From CAISKJ01 sp046351555 (GTDB taxonomy: Bacteria > Myxococcota_A > Polyangia > Polyangiales > Ga0077539), in NCBI GenBank assembly GCA_046351555.1, contig JAXLYI010000007.1:248001-312000 (forward strand): a DNA stretch of 64,000 nt. Reading direction: 5' to 3'. The notes below the pieces were generated by a model, which saw only the letters and a program-made list of their open reading frames with translations, did no database searches and had not been told where the DNA came from. A program made the position numbers and the translations under genes. Each line of letters starts with the position of its first letter. Position 1 is the first letter of the stretch. Shown piece by piece: positions 29,302 through 38,246 of the stretch.

Positions 29302-31521
29302 ATGCAGGTGCGGGCGTTCGTGACGGTGGAAGGGCTCTCGGCGGACGCGGACGTCGTCCGCTTCACCGCGCGCGAGGCGCTGGCCGCCCTCTTCGAAGTC
29401 GACGTCACCTTCGCCTGCGACACGCCCGACCTCGACCTCGAACAGGCCCTCTGGAAGGTGGCCGTGGTGACGCTGGTCGACGACGGCGGCGGCGAGCCCC
29501 GGTATTTCCACGGCGTGGTCGAGGAGGCCGACTACGAGGGCACGCGCGCCGGGCGCTCGCGCTACCGCTTCGTGCTCCGCCCGCGGCTCCACGGCCTGGC
29601 GTACCGGGCGCGGAGCAGGATCTTCCAGAGCAAGACGGCGCTCGAGGTGGTGCAGCGCGTGCTGCGCGACGCCGGCCTGCCCGCGTCGGGCTTCGACTGG
29701 GGGGGCCTCTCGGCGCGCTACCCGGCGCGGGAGTACTGCGTGCAGTACCGCGAGTCGGAGCGGGATTTCGTCCTGCGGCTGCTGGAGGACGAGGGGGTCT
29801 TCTGGCGCTTCGACCACGCGGCCGGCGACCACGTGATGGTGTTCGGCGACTCGCCCGCGGCGCAGGCGGCGCTGGAGGGCGAGGCGGCGATCCCCTACGT
29901 GCGCGGCGAGCACCAGGGGCGCGAGCGGGTGGCCGACCTCGTGTACGCCGTGGCGCCCGTGGTCGACGCGTTCAACAGCCGCGACTGGCTGCCCGAGATG
30001 CCGCAGGAGCCCCGCGAGGCGCAGCGCACGACGAGCGACGAGGGCGGCTTCGCGGTGGCCGAGTACCCGGGGGGCTTCCGGGAGAACGGCGACGGGCTGC
30101 GCCGCGCGACGGCCCGGCTGGAGGCGCTGCGCGTCGGGCGCGAGACGCTGACGGGCAGGGCCAACGTGCGGCGCCTGGCGCCGGGGCGGAAGTTCACGGT
30201 GGCGGGGGCGGCGCAGGCGAGCGTGGCGCGCGAGTGGCTGGTGACGGGGGTCGAGCACCGCTACGTCGACCACGGGCTCGCGGGCGACGGGGGCGCGCTC
30301 AGCACCTTCGACCAGCGCTTCACGGCGATCCCGAGCGAGGCGCCGTTTCGACCGGCGCGGGTGACGCCGCGGCCGCGCGCCTGGGGCAAGGACAGCGCGG
30401 TGGTGACGGGGCCCTCGTCGGAGGAGATCCACGTCGACGAGATGGGCCGCGTGAAGGTGCACTTCTACTGGGACCGCGAGCAGCCCGTCGACGACACGGC
30501 CTCGTGCTGGGTGCGCGTGCAGCAGCAGAACACCTCGGGCGCGATGGTGCTCCCGCGCGTCGGGTGGGAGGTGAGCGTCGGGTACCTCGACGGCGACCCC
30601 GACCGCCCGGTGGTGCTCCAGAAGCTCTACAACCGCGAGACGATGGCGCCCTACGAGCAGCCCGCGAGCGCGACGCAGACCGCCCTCCAGAGCGCGACCT
30701 CGCCGGGCGGCGGGAGCACCAACGAGGTGCGCCTGCAGGATGGCAACGGGGGGATGGAGTTCTTCGTCCACGCCTCGCGCGACCTGCGGGTGATCGCGGG
30801 CCACGACCTCGCGGAGACGGTCGACGTCGACGCGGCCGAGGAGGTGGGCGTCGACCTGACGTGCCAGGTGGGCGCGAGCCAGACCGTCCACGTCGGGGGC
30901 GCCCAGGCGACGAGCGTGACGGGCACCTCCAGCGCCGAGGTGACCGGCGCGCGCGCGGTCACCGTCGGCGGCAACGACGACTGGGGCGTGAAGGCCAACC
31001 AGTCGATCACCGTCGCGGGCTCCCGCACCGAGACCATCGACGGCCTGATGAACGTGCTGGCCAACACCGTCTCTGAGACCTTCAACGCCGACCACACGCG
31101 CAAGGTCGGGGCGGCCCTGATGATCAACAGCGCCATCGCCGTCGCCGAGAGCGTCGGCGGGAGCAAGCGGGAGCAGGTGGGGGCCGCGCGCCTGGAGGTG
31201 GTCCGCAAGGCCTACGCGGAGACGGTGGGGACGTCCAAGACGCTCGTCTCGGGCGCGGCCGTGATCAAGGCGGGCGGGGACATCCAGGCGAGCGCGCAAG
31301 GGGCCCTCGCGGTCAACGTCGCGGGCGCCATCGCGGAGAAGTGCGGCGGCGCGTACTCCATCGGCGCGCGGATCGTGACGGTGACCACGGCCAACCTCGA
31401 GCTGAAGGGCGGCGGGTCGAGCCTGAAGTGCGCCGGCGGCAAGATCCGCTTCAAGGGCGGCGGCCTCTCCGTGAAGGGGACCGTGTCGGTGAAGCTCAAG
31501 GGCAGCGTGGACTTCAAATGA
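29302..31521 (+). CDS. vgrG: Type VI secretion spike protein VgrG (first copy)
   Basis: About 739 residues. The N-terminal 330 form the gp27-like hub ('RSRIFQSKTALEVVQRVLRDAG', 'YCVQYRESERDFVLRLLEDEGVFW'). A gp5-type OB fold follows at about 350-450 with 'DEMGRVKVHFYWDR' and 'SCWVRVQQQNTSGAMVLPRVGWEV'. The rest is a beta-helical needle of V-x-G-type repeats. No extra C-terminal enzymatic domain is present, so it is a carrier rather than an evolved effector. It trimerises at the tip of the T6SS tube. A GTG at 29293 is an alternative start three codons upstream. It is the first gene of the island. Confidence 0.93.
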   Translation: MQVRAFVTVEGLSADADVVRFTAREALAALFEVDVTFACDTPDLDLEQALWKVAVVTLVDDGGGEPRYFHGVVEEADYEGTRAGRSRYRFVLRPRLHGLAYRARSRIFQSKTALEVVQRVLRDAGLPASGFDWGGLSARYPAREYCVQYRESERDFVLRLLEDEGVFWRFDHAAGDHVMVFGDSPAAQAALEGEAAIPYVRGEHQGRERVADLVYAVAPVVDAFNSRDWLPEMPQEPREAQRTTSDEGGFAVAEYPGGFRENGDGLRRATARLEALRVGRETLTGRANVRRLAPGRKFTVAGAAQASVAREWLVTGVEHRYVDHGLAGDGGALSTFDQRFTAIPSEAPFRPARVTPRPRAWGKDSAVVTGPSSEEIHVDEMGRVKVHFYWDREQPVDDTASCWVRVQQQNTSGAMVLPRVGWEVSVGYLDGDPDRPVVLQKLYNRETMAPYEQPASATQTALQSATSPGGGSTNEVRLQDGNGGMEFFVHASRDLRVIAGHDLAETVDVDAAEEVGVDLTCQVGASQTVHVGGAQATSVTGTSSAEVTGARAVTVGGNDDWGVKANQSITVAGSRTETIDGLMNVLANTVSETFNADHTRKVGAALMINSAIAVAESVGGSKREQVGAARLEVVRKAYAETVGTSKTLVSGAAVIKAGGDIQASAQGALAVNVAGAIAEKCGGAYSIGARIVTVTTANLELKGGGSSLKCAGGKIRFKGGGLSVKGTVSVKLKGSVDFK

Positions 31522-31528
31522 GGGCCGC

Positions 31529-33742
31529 ATGACCGAAGCACGCGTCACCTTCGAACTCACCCTGGAGGGGGCGGGCGAGCTCCAGGTGCAGTCGTTCGCC
31601 GCGCGGGAGGCGCTCTCCGAGGGCTTCACGATGTCGGTCGAGGCGCTCGGGGCGGAGCCCGTCGACCTCGCGTCGGTGGTGGGCAAGCGGGCGAGCCTCG
31701 CGGTGCTCCGCGTCGACGGGGGTGCGCGGCGCTTCCACGGGGTGGTGCTGGCGGCGACGGAGGAGTCGCCGCGCGAGGGCGTGTGGCGCGTCCGCCTGGA
31801 GGTGGGGGCCCGCGTCGAGCGCCTGCGGCTCGGGCAAAACTGCCGGATCTTCCAGCAGAAGAGCGTCCCCGAGATCGTGAAGAAGGTGCTCGACGACGCG
31901 GGGCTCTCCGGCGACGCGCAGTCCTGGGGCGTGCGCGGGTCGTACGAGCCGCGGGCCTACGTGGTGCAGTACAACGAGAGCGACTGGGACTTCGCGCGGC
32001 GCCTGCTCGCGGCCGAGGGGATCGGCTTCCTCGTGCGCCACGGGGAGTCGTCGGAGCAGGTGCTCTTCTTCGACGACGACGGCGCGTGGCAGCCGACGGA
32101 GGGCGCGGCCGCGACGCTCCTCGACCGCGACGCGACCCAGCTCTCGGAGGACGTGGTGTGGGACGTCCGCGAGCGGCGGCGCGGCACCCCCGACGCCTCG
32201 GCCCTGCGCGACTACGACTACACCCGGCCCTCGCTCGACCTCACGGCCACCTCGGCGGCCCCGCGCGCGGCGGGCCGCGAGGTGTACGACCACCCGGGGG
32301 GCTTCCAGGACCTCGCGGTCGGGCGGAGGCTCTCCGCCCGCGCGTTGGAGCGGCTCCGTTTGCGGGGCCACGTGGTGGAGGCGCGGAGCGACTGCGCCTT
32401 CCTCGAGCCGGGCCGCACCTTCTCCCTCGACCGCTGCGCGCGCGCGGCCCTCGACGCGGACTACGTCGTGTGGCGCTGCGAGCACGAGGGGGCGGCGGCG
32501 ACGGTCGAGGGCGCCCCCCGCGCCCTCTACGAGAACCGCGTGACGGCGATCCCGCGGGCGACGCCGTTCCGCCCGGAGCGCGACGTGCGGGCGCCCGTCT
32601 CGGGGGCGCTGGTGGCCTTCGTGACGACGCCCGCGGGGGAGGAGATCCACACGGACGCGTGGGGCCGGGCGAAGGTGCGCTTCCCCTGGGACCGCTCGGG
32701 CCTCACCGACGACCGCTCGTCGACGTGGCTCCGGGTGGGGCAGCTCGCGCTGAGCGGGTCGATGATCCTGCCGCGCGGGGGCTACGAGGTGCTGGTCGAC
32801 GCCGAGCGCGACGACCTCGACCGGCCCTTCATCACCGCGCACCTCTACAACGGCGAGGCGCGGCCCCCCTACGCGCTGCCGGGGGGCAACACGCGGTCGT
32901 CGATCCAGAGCGCGACCTACCACGGGGGCGGCGGGGCCAACGAGCTCCGCTTCGAAGACGCGGCGGGCGCGGAGGAGATGTTCCTCAACGCCTCGAAGGA
33001 CCTCACCGTCTCCGTCGACCACGACGCGAGCTGGCAGGTGAACCGCAACGAGACCGTCACCGTCGGTTCGAACCGCTCGCTCAAGGTGGGGCGCAACCGC
33101 CAGCGGGCGGTCACCTCGAACCGCTCGATGACGGTGGACGGCGATTTGAGCCTCAACGCGAAGGGGGTCTACACCGAGGTGGTGGGCGGCTCGGAGTCGC
33201 TCTCCGTCGGCGGGATGCGCCTCGGCAAGGTGGGCGGCGGCCTCCTCGAGCGCACCACCGGCGCGCTCTCCCGCACCGTCGGGTCGCTCCAGTCGGTGAC
33301 GGGCCTCGCGGGGGTGGTGCGCAGCGTGAAGGGCAACGCCACCAACACCGTCGGCGGCGCGTGGGTGCAGATGTCGGGCGGGAGCGCGGTGTCGGCGTGC
33401 AAGGGCTCCCGCACCGAGCTCGTCGGCGCGCTCAAGCTGGTGAAGGCCAAATCGATGACGGTCGAGTGCGGCGCGGCCTACACCGAGAACGTCGCCGCCA
33501 TGTCGGTCAAGGCCGGCGGGTCGCGCACCGACGAGGCGACGGGGGCCGTCACGATCAATGCTGGTGGGGGCCTGTCGGTGAAGGCCGAGACGATCACCAT
33601 CGAGGCGAAGAGCCGGCTGGTGGTGATGGCCGGCGGCTGCGTGATCCAGCTCTCCAGCAGCGGCGACGTGAAGGTGAAGGCCGTGAGCATCGACCTGCGC
33701 GGCGCCAAGGGCATCAACCAGGTGATGCACAACTCGAACTGA
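31529..33742 (+). CDS. vgrG: Type VI secretion spike protein VgrG (second copy)
   Basis: A 737-residue VgrG beginning 7 bases after the first. Hub motifs 'CRIFQQKSVPEIVKKVLDDAG' and 'YVVQYNESDWDFARRLL', OB-fold 'DAWGRAKVRFPWDR' and a needle with repeated 'SNRSLKVGRNRQ'-like strands are all present. Its hub differs clearly from the neighbours, so these are diverged paralogues and not a recent duplication. The needle ends in 'GDVKVKAVSIDL' strands without an added effector domain. It may form heterotrimers with the other two copies or carry a different cargo. Confidence 0.93.
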   Translation: MTEARVTFELTLEGAGELQVQSFAAREALSEGFTMSVEALGAEPVDLASVVGKRASLAVLRVDGGARRFHGVVLAATEESPREGVWRVRLEVGARVERLRLGQNCRIFQQKSVPEIVKKVLDDAGLSGDAQSWGVRGSYEPRAYVVQYNESDWDFARRLLAAEGIGFLVRHGESSEQVLFFDDDGAWQPTEGAAATLLDRDATQLSEDVVWDVRERRRGTPDASALRDYDYTRPSLDLTATSAAPRAAGREVYDHPGGFQDLAVGRRLSARALERLRLRGHVVEARSDCAFLEPGRTFSLDRCARAALDADYVVWRCEHEGAAATVEGAPRALYENRVTAIPRATPFRPERDVRAPVSGALVAFVTTPAGEEIHTDAWGRAKVRFPWDRSGLTDDRSSTWLRVGQLALSGSMILPRGGYEVLVDAERDDLDRPFITAHLYNGEARPPYALPGGNTRSSIQSATYHGGGGANELRFEDAAGAEEMFLNASKDLTVSVDHDASWQVNRNETVTVGSNRSLKVGRNRQRAVTSNRSMTVDGDLSLNAKGVYTEVVGGSESLSVGGMRLGKVGGGLLERTTGALSRTVGSLQSVTGLAGVVRSVKGNATNTVGGAWVQMSGGSAVSACKGSRTELVGALKLVKAKSMTVECGAAYTENVAAMSVKAGGSRTDEATGAVTINAGGGLSVKAETITIEAKSRLVVMAGGCVIQLSSSGDVKVKAVSIDLRGAKGINQVMHNSN

Positions 33743-33754
33743 GGAGGGCACCGG

Positions 33755-36433
33755 ATGACCGAAGCGACCCGACGACTCGAAGCCACCGCGACGATCCCGT
33801 GCGTCGACGGGGCGGCGGTGGTCCACGGGGTCCGCGGGCGCGAGGCGCTGTCCGAGCTGTTCCGCTACGAGGTCGATTTCGCGGCGGGGGGGGCGGACTT
33901 CGGCGCCGTCCGCGGGGGCGCCGCGCACGTCGAGCTCGTCAGCGACACCGGCGAGGTGCGCCACGTCGACGGCGTCCTGGCGTCGCTCGCGATGGCCGCG
34001 GTCGACGAGCAGGCGACGAGCTCGGAGACGCGCTTCCGCGCGGTGGTGGTGCCCGCGGTGTGGGCCCTCACGCTGCGCCGGGGCTTCAGGATCTTCCAGG
34101 ACAAGTCCGTCCCCGACGTCGTGAAGCGGGTGCTGCGCGACGCGGGCTTCGACGACGCGCGCTTCCGGTGGACGGCGGGGCGCTCGTACGAGCCGCGGCC
34201 CTACTGCGTCCAGTACGACGAGAGCGAGTGGGACTTCGTCTCGCGGCTGCTGGAGGAGGAGGGGATCTACTACTGGTTCGAGCACGCGGCCGACGGGCAC
34301 GTGATGGTCTTCGCCGACGCGAGCGACACGGGGCCCGCGATGGCCCCCGCGGCCCTCGCCTTCACGCACAGCCCCGAGGCCCACGAGCACGGCGCGCGGG
34401 CGTGGGACTGGCGCGGCGCCGCGCGGGCCGCCGAGGACGCCGTCGCCCTGCGGGACTACGACCCCGAGCACCCGTCGCGCGACCTCCACGCCGCCGCGAG
34501 CGCGCGCGACACCGTCGGCCGCGAGTGGTACGGCTACCCCGGGCGCTACGCCGAGGCCGCGACGGGGCGGCGGCGGGCGAACGATCGCCTCGAGTCGCTG
34601 CGCGTCGAGCGGCGCACCGCCACCGCGCAGACGAGCGCGATCAACGCGCAGCCGGGGCTCTACTTCACGCTCGAAGACCACCCCTCGGAGGCGGGGGAGT
34701 TCCTGGTGACGGCGGTGGAGCTGGCGGCGCGGCTGGAGCGGGACGAGGCGCCAGGGCCGCTGGTGGACGTGGGCGAGCCGGCGTGCGCGGTGACCCTCAC
34801 GGTGATGCCGCGGGCCTCGCGCTTCCGGCCGCCGCGGGCGACGCCGCGGCCGCGGGTGATGGGCGTGCAGACCGCGCGGGTGACGGGCCCGTCGGGGCAG
34901 GAGATCTACTGCGACGCGCTCGGGCGGGTGAAGGTGCAGTTCCACTGGGACACGGAGGGCCGGCTCGACGAGCGGAGCTCGTGCTGGCTCCGTGTGGCGC
35001 AGGCGCACACCACGGGCGCGGTGATGATCCCGCGCATGGGCTGGGAGGTGCTGGTGGAGTTCGTCGACGGCGACCCCGACCGCCCGCTCTGCATGGGCCA
35101 CCTGTGGAACGCCCTCGACCCGCCGCAGTACCCGCTCCCCGCGCAGAAGACCGTCACGGGCCACAAGTCCAACAGCTCGCCCGGCGCCGCGGGCGTCAAC
35201 GAGGTGCGCCTCGACGACGCCGCCGGGGCCCAGGAGGTCAGCGTCAACGGCCACCGCGACATCGTGATCCACGCGGCCAACAACAAGCGCGCGTCGACCG
35301 CGAACAACGAGAGCCGCGGCGTCACCGTCGACCAGTCGATCGACATCGGCGCCAACGAGACCGTCGCCGTCCTCGGCGTCGACGGCGCGCGCGTCGGCGG
35401 GAGCGAGACCGTCCGCGTCGGCGGCAACCGCGCCGTCAAGGTCGGCGCCGACACGAGCGACAGCGTCGGCGGGAGCCTCAGCCTCCACGTCGCTGGCCTC
35501 GAGCACCTCATGGTGGGCAACCCCGCCGACGCCGTCCTCCAGATCATCACCTCGCAGGCGATCGCGGCGGCGCAGGCCGCGGCCGCGTCGGCCGCCTCGC
35601 GCGCGCAGGCCGCCCTGCTCGGCCCGCTGCTGCCGGCGGTGGGGGCGGCCCGCCAGGCGCTCGGGCCCGCGTCGCGCTTCCTCGGCCCGTCGGCCGGGCT
35701 CCTCTCGAGCAACCCCTCGTCCGCCCTCGGCCTCCCCGCGGGCGACGCCCCCGCCCCCGCGCCGACGGTGGGCTCCGCCGCGCCCGCCGCCATGCCCGAC
35801 ATGGCACTCGGCGACCCGAGCACCATGGCCGCGGGGCTCGCGGGCGCGATCGCCAACGGCGCGCTCGCCGCGGCGGGCAGCGGTGGTGGCGGTGGTGGGG
35901 GTGGTGGTGGCGGCGGTGGCGGCGGTGGCGGCGGCGGTGGCGGCGGCGGGACGTGGACCACGGTGGTGGGCGGCAACGTGACCGAGGACATCGGCGCGCT
36001 CGCGGCGATCAACTCCGTGACGAACGTCGAGCTCGCCGTGGGCGGCAACGCGAAGGACTCCGTCGGGGCCGCGCGCATCGAGCTCGTCGGCGGCGGGCGC
36101 TCGGAGAGCACCGGCGGCGCCAAGACCGAGACCGTCGGCGTCTACATGGTCAACGTGTCGCAGGCGCTCTCGATCAGCGCGATGGCGGCCTTCGCGACCA
36201 ACGCCGCCAGCCTGCGGCAGAAGATCGGCGGCGCGCACGGCGTCAGCGCGAAGGGTGCCGCGGCGGTGAACGTGTCGCGGCTGAAGGGCAAGGCGGCGAC
36301 GTCGGTCACGCTGAAGTGCGGGCTGGCCGAGGTGGTGATCGACAGCAGCGGCGTGAGCATCAGCGGGCTCAACGTGACGATCGAGGCGACGGGCAAGCTG
36401 AAGCTCGACCCGAGCGACATCAGCCCGGGCTGA
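33755..36433 (+). CDS. vgrG: Type VI secretion spike protein VgrG (third copy, with low-complexity insertion)
   Basis: An 892-residue VgrG with a GGAGG ribosome-binding site 7 bases before the ATG. Hub 'FRIFQDKSVPDVVKRVLRDAG' and 'YCVQYDESEWDFVSRLLEEEGIYYWF' and OB-fold 'DALGRVKVQFHWDTEGR' are canonical. The needle is interrupted at about residues 590-732 by an Ala/Pro-rich segment ending in a run of 23 glycines, after which beta-helix strands resume ('TTVVGGNVTEDIGALAAINS'). This makes it about 150 residues longer than its neighbours. The insertion might be a flexible hinge or an adaptor-binding loop exposed on the spike. Confidence 0.93.
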   Translation: MTEATRRLEATATIPCVDGAAVVHGVRGREALSELFRYEVDFAAGGADFGAVRGGAAHVELVSDTGEVRHVDGVLASLAMAAVDEQATSSETRFRAVVVPAVWALTLRRGFRIFQDKSVPDVVKRVLRDAGFDDARFRWTAGRSYEPRPYCVQYDESEWDFVSRLLEEEGIYYWFEHAADGHVMVFADASDTGPAMAPAALAFTHSPEAHEHGARAWDWRGAARAAEDAVALRDYDPEHPSRDLHAAASARDTVGREWYGYPGRYAEAATGRRRANDRLESLRVERRTATAQTSAINAQPGLYFTLEDHPSEAGEFLVTAVELAARLERDEAPGPLVDVGEPACAVTLTVMPRASRFRPPRATPRPRVMGVQTARVTGPSGQEIYCDALGRVKVQFHWDTEGRLDERSSCWLRVAQAHTTGAVMIPRMGWEVLVEFVDGDPDRPLCMGHLWNALDPPQYPLPAQKTVTGHKSNSSPGAAGVNEVRLDDAAGAQEVSVNGHRDIVIHAANNKRASTANNESRGVTVDQSIDIGANETVAVLGVDGARVGGSETVRVGGNRAVKVGADTSDSVGGSLSLHVAGLEHLMVGNPADAVLQIITSQAIAAAQAAAASAASRAQAALLGPLLPAVGAARQALGPASRFLGPSAGLLSSNPSSALGLPAGDAPAPAPTVGSAAPAAMPDMALGDPSTMAAGLAGAIANGALAAAGSGGGGGGGGGGGGGGGGGGGGGGGTWTTVVGGNVTEDIGALAAINSVTNVELAVGGNAKDSVGAARIELVGGGRSESTGGAKTETVGVYMVNVSQALSISAMAAFATNAASLRQKIGGAHGVSAKGAAAVNVSRLKGKAATSVTLKCGLAEVVIDSSGVSISGLNVTIEATGKLKLDPSDISPG
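35882..35950 (+). repeat. Poly-glycine codon tract (23 Gly) in the third VgrG
   Basis: Twenty-three consecutive GGN codons, using GGT, GGC and GGG in mixed order, encode residues 710-732. The codon mix argues for selection on the peptide rather than simple slippage. The tract is nevertheless a difficult region for sequencing, and its exact length should be treated with care. Confidence 0.9.
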
Positions 36434-36456
36434 CGAACGGAGAAGGAGCGGCGACG

Positions 36457-36912
36457 ATGGGAGCAGCAGTGCGGAAGATGGCGGCGCGCAGGGCCCAGCC
36501 GGCGGCCGCGGCGGGCGTGGCGCTCGGCGTGGTGGAGGCGTCGGCGGGCGACGGGCAGTGGCGCGTCCGGGTGGGGGCGGCGGTCTACGCGATGGCGTGC
36601 GACCCGTCGGTCGACCCGCGGGTGGTCGACGAGGCCGCGGCGAGCGGCGCCCGCGTGGTGGTCGACCTCGCGGCCGAGCCCGTGATCGTCGGCGCGCTGG
36701 TGACGGCGCGGCCGGTGACGGTGGGGCGCGACGGCGTCGTCTCCCTGGAGGTCAAGCGCTTCGTGGTGACCGCCGCGGAGGAGGCGCTCCTGCGCACGCG
36801 GTCGGCCTTCGTGCAGGTGAAGGGCGCCGACGTGGAGAGCTACGGCAACCGGGTGGTGAGCCGCGCCCGCGAGCTGCTCAAGGTGCTCGGGCGCAACGTG
36901 CGGATCAACTGA
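36457..36912 (+). CDS. DUF6484-like VgrG-associated protein
   Basis: A 151-residue protein preceded by AGAAGGAG 9 bases before its ATG. It has the pattern of DUF6484 proteins found beside vgrG: an N-terminal beta segment 'GVALGVVEASAGDGQWRVRVG', then 'VVVDLAAEPVIVGALV', which is the 'pviiGal' strand of OB-like modules. The C-terminal half, 'SFVQVKGADVESYGNRVVSRARELLKVLG', resembles VgrG-needle caps. Its role is probably assembly or loading of the spike. It lies between vgrG and the PAAR-like gene, which fits that view. Family assignment is by pattern only. Confidence 0.6.
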   Translation: MGAAVRKMAARRAQPAAAAGVALGVVEASAGDGQWRVRVGAAVYAMACDPSVDPRVVDEAAASGARVVVDLAAEPVIVGALVTARPVTVGRDGVVSLEVKRFVVTAAEEALLRTRSAFVQVKGADVESYGNRVVSRARELLKVLGRNVRIN

Positions 36913-36924
36913 GGGGGCGACGCG

Positions 36925-37293
36925 ATGACCGTGACCGCGATGAAGATGGACGTGGCCTGCGAGGACTCCGGGCACCAGGTGGTGCCGATGGCGCCGAACA
37001 TGTGCATCACGCCGGCGGCCCCGTCGCCGCTGCCGCTCCCGTACCCCATCACGGGGTCGTCGTCGTCGCTCGACCCGGGCACCGAGAAGACGAAGATCAA
37101 CGGGAAGAAGGTGCTCAACGCGAAGTGCAAGGTGAAGAAGGTCAACGGCAACGAGGCGGGGACGCAGAAGGACGTCACCACGATGCAGACCGGCGGGCAC
37201 GCCTGGCCGCTGCCCGTGCCTGCGGTGATGGTGCTCTTCGAAGGCGCCCCGGTGACCATCACCGGCAACCCTGGCTTCGGGAACTCGATGTGA
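36925..37293 (+). CDS. DUF4150 PAAR-like spike tip protein
   Basis: A 122-residue protein of the DUF4150/PAAR-like group that caps the VgrG needle. It shows 'VVPMAPNMCITPAAPSPLPLPYPI', the typical N-terminal Pro-rich strands, then 'INGKKVLNAKCKVKKVNGNEAGT' and the C-terminal 'PVPAVMVLFEGAPVTITG'. Cys and His residues that could hold a structural metal are present. GAGGGGG stands 6-12 bases upstream of the ATG. The ATG of the next gene overlaps its TGA by one base. It is a stand-alone tip with no toxin domain, so toxins probably dock through neighbouring genes. Confidence 0.78.
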   Translation: MTVTAMKMDVACEDSGHQVVPMAPNMCITPAAPSPLPLPYPITGSSSSLDPGTEKTKINGKKVLNAKCKVKKVNGNEAGTQKDVTTMQTGGHAWPLPVPAVMVLFEGAPVTITGNPGFGNSM

Positions 37294-38246
37294 TGGGCGG
37301 CGGCGACCGTCGGCCGTCGTGGGAGGAGGCGCCGCGGCCTCGCGCGCTGGCGGGGGCGCCCGGCGTGTGCGTCGCGCGCTGCGTGCTGGGCCTCACCGTC
37401 TACACGCGGCACCGCCCGCCGGCGCCCTCCGCGGGGGTGGGGGCGCTCCTGCGGGCCTTCCTCGAGGTCGCGCCGGTCGAGGCCCTCACGCTCTTCCGCA
37501 CGTCGCTCCTCGACGCCTGGCGGCGTTTGGAGGACGGCGACCTCGCCGCGATCGTCCGGCTCGTCGCCAACGACGAGGGCGGCGGCGCGGCGCGCCACCT
37601 CTTCTCCTTCCACCTCGCCGACGGGCCCCACGCGCCGGAGGTGTTCTTCCACTACCGGGAGGTCGACGAGGGCCGCGGGGTGGGGGCGGGGTACGTCCAG
37701 CTCGGGCTCCCGCTCGACACGGCCCCCGAGCACCTCTTCCAGCTCGCGCTCCAGGCCGCGCACGCCACGCCCCTCTGGTGCGGCGCCGCGGGCTTCGCGG
37801 TGAGCGCCCACCCGGTGGAGGTGGACACCTCCCTCACCGCGGCCTGGGCCTGGTGCAAGCGCCACCACGGCCTCGACGTGCAGGACCCCGAGCGCGCCCG
37901 CCACCACGCGTCGCGCGGGCTCCCGTGCTTCAACTGGCTCACGCTCGTCGACGACGCGCTCGCCGAGGCCGCGGGCTTCGCTGCGCCGCCGCCCGACCCC
38001 GCCGCCGTCGCGCTCGACGTGCAATGGCTCCGCACCCCGCGGGGCGTCGTCGTGCGCGCGGGCGCCGCGCCGACGCTCGGCGACGTGAACGGGCTCCGTC
38101 CTTGCGAAGCCTACGGGTGCGCGGCCGCGCAGCTCGCGCCGCTCCTGCCCGCTCCCCTGCCGCGCTGGGGCGGGCGCTTCTGGGAGGGCGAGCAGTCGGA
38201 GCGCTGGCACCGGCGCTTCGCCGAGCCCGAGGGGTGGTCTTCATGA
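37293..38246 (+). CDS. DUF3396 (TsiV-type) type VI immunity-like protein
   Basis: A 317-residue soluble protein with DUF3396 features: 'LFSFHLADGPHAPEVFFHYREV', 'GYVQLGLPLDTAPEHLFQLALQAA' and late 'RGLPCFNWLTLVDDALAEAAGF'. DUF3396 includes TsiV immunity proteins that neutralise VRR-NUC nuclease effectors. No VRR-NUC domain is visible in this window. It overlaps the PAAR-like gene upstream by one base and the next gene by ATGA. It could be an immunity protein for the following candidate effector, or a chaperone-like accessory. The position before the effector is unusual for an immunity gene. Confidence 0.6.
   Translation: MGGGDRRPSWEEAPRPRALAGAPGVCVARCVLGLTVYTRHRPPAPSAGVGALLRAFLEVAPVEALTLFRTSLLDAWRRLEDGDLAAIVRLVANDEGGGAARHLFSFHLADGPHAPEVFFHYREVDEGRGVGAGYVQLGLPLDTAPEHLFQLALQAAHATPLWCGAAGFAVSAHPVEVDTSLTAAWAWCKRHHGLDVQDPERARHHASRGLPCFNWLTLVDDALAEAAGFAAPPPDPAAVALDVQWLRTPRGVVVRAGAAPTLGDVNGLRPCEAYGCAAAQLAPLLPAPLPRWGGRFWEGEQSERWHRRFAEPEGWSS

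Noticed and set aside
31783..36912. A plus-strand reading frame of about 1,700 codons across the second and third VgrG
   Set aside because: Only its last 151 codons (from 36457) look like a protein. The rest is an out-of-frame shadow of the VgrG genes.
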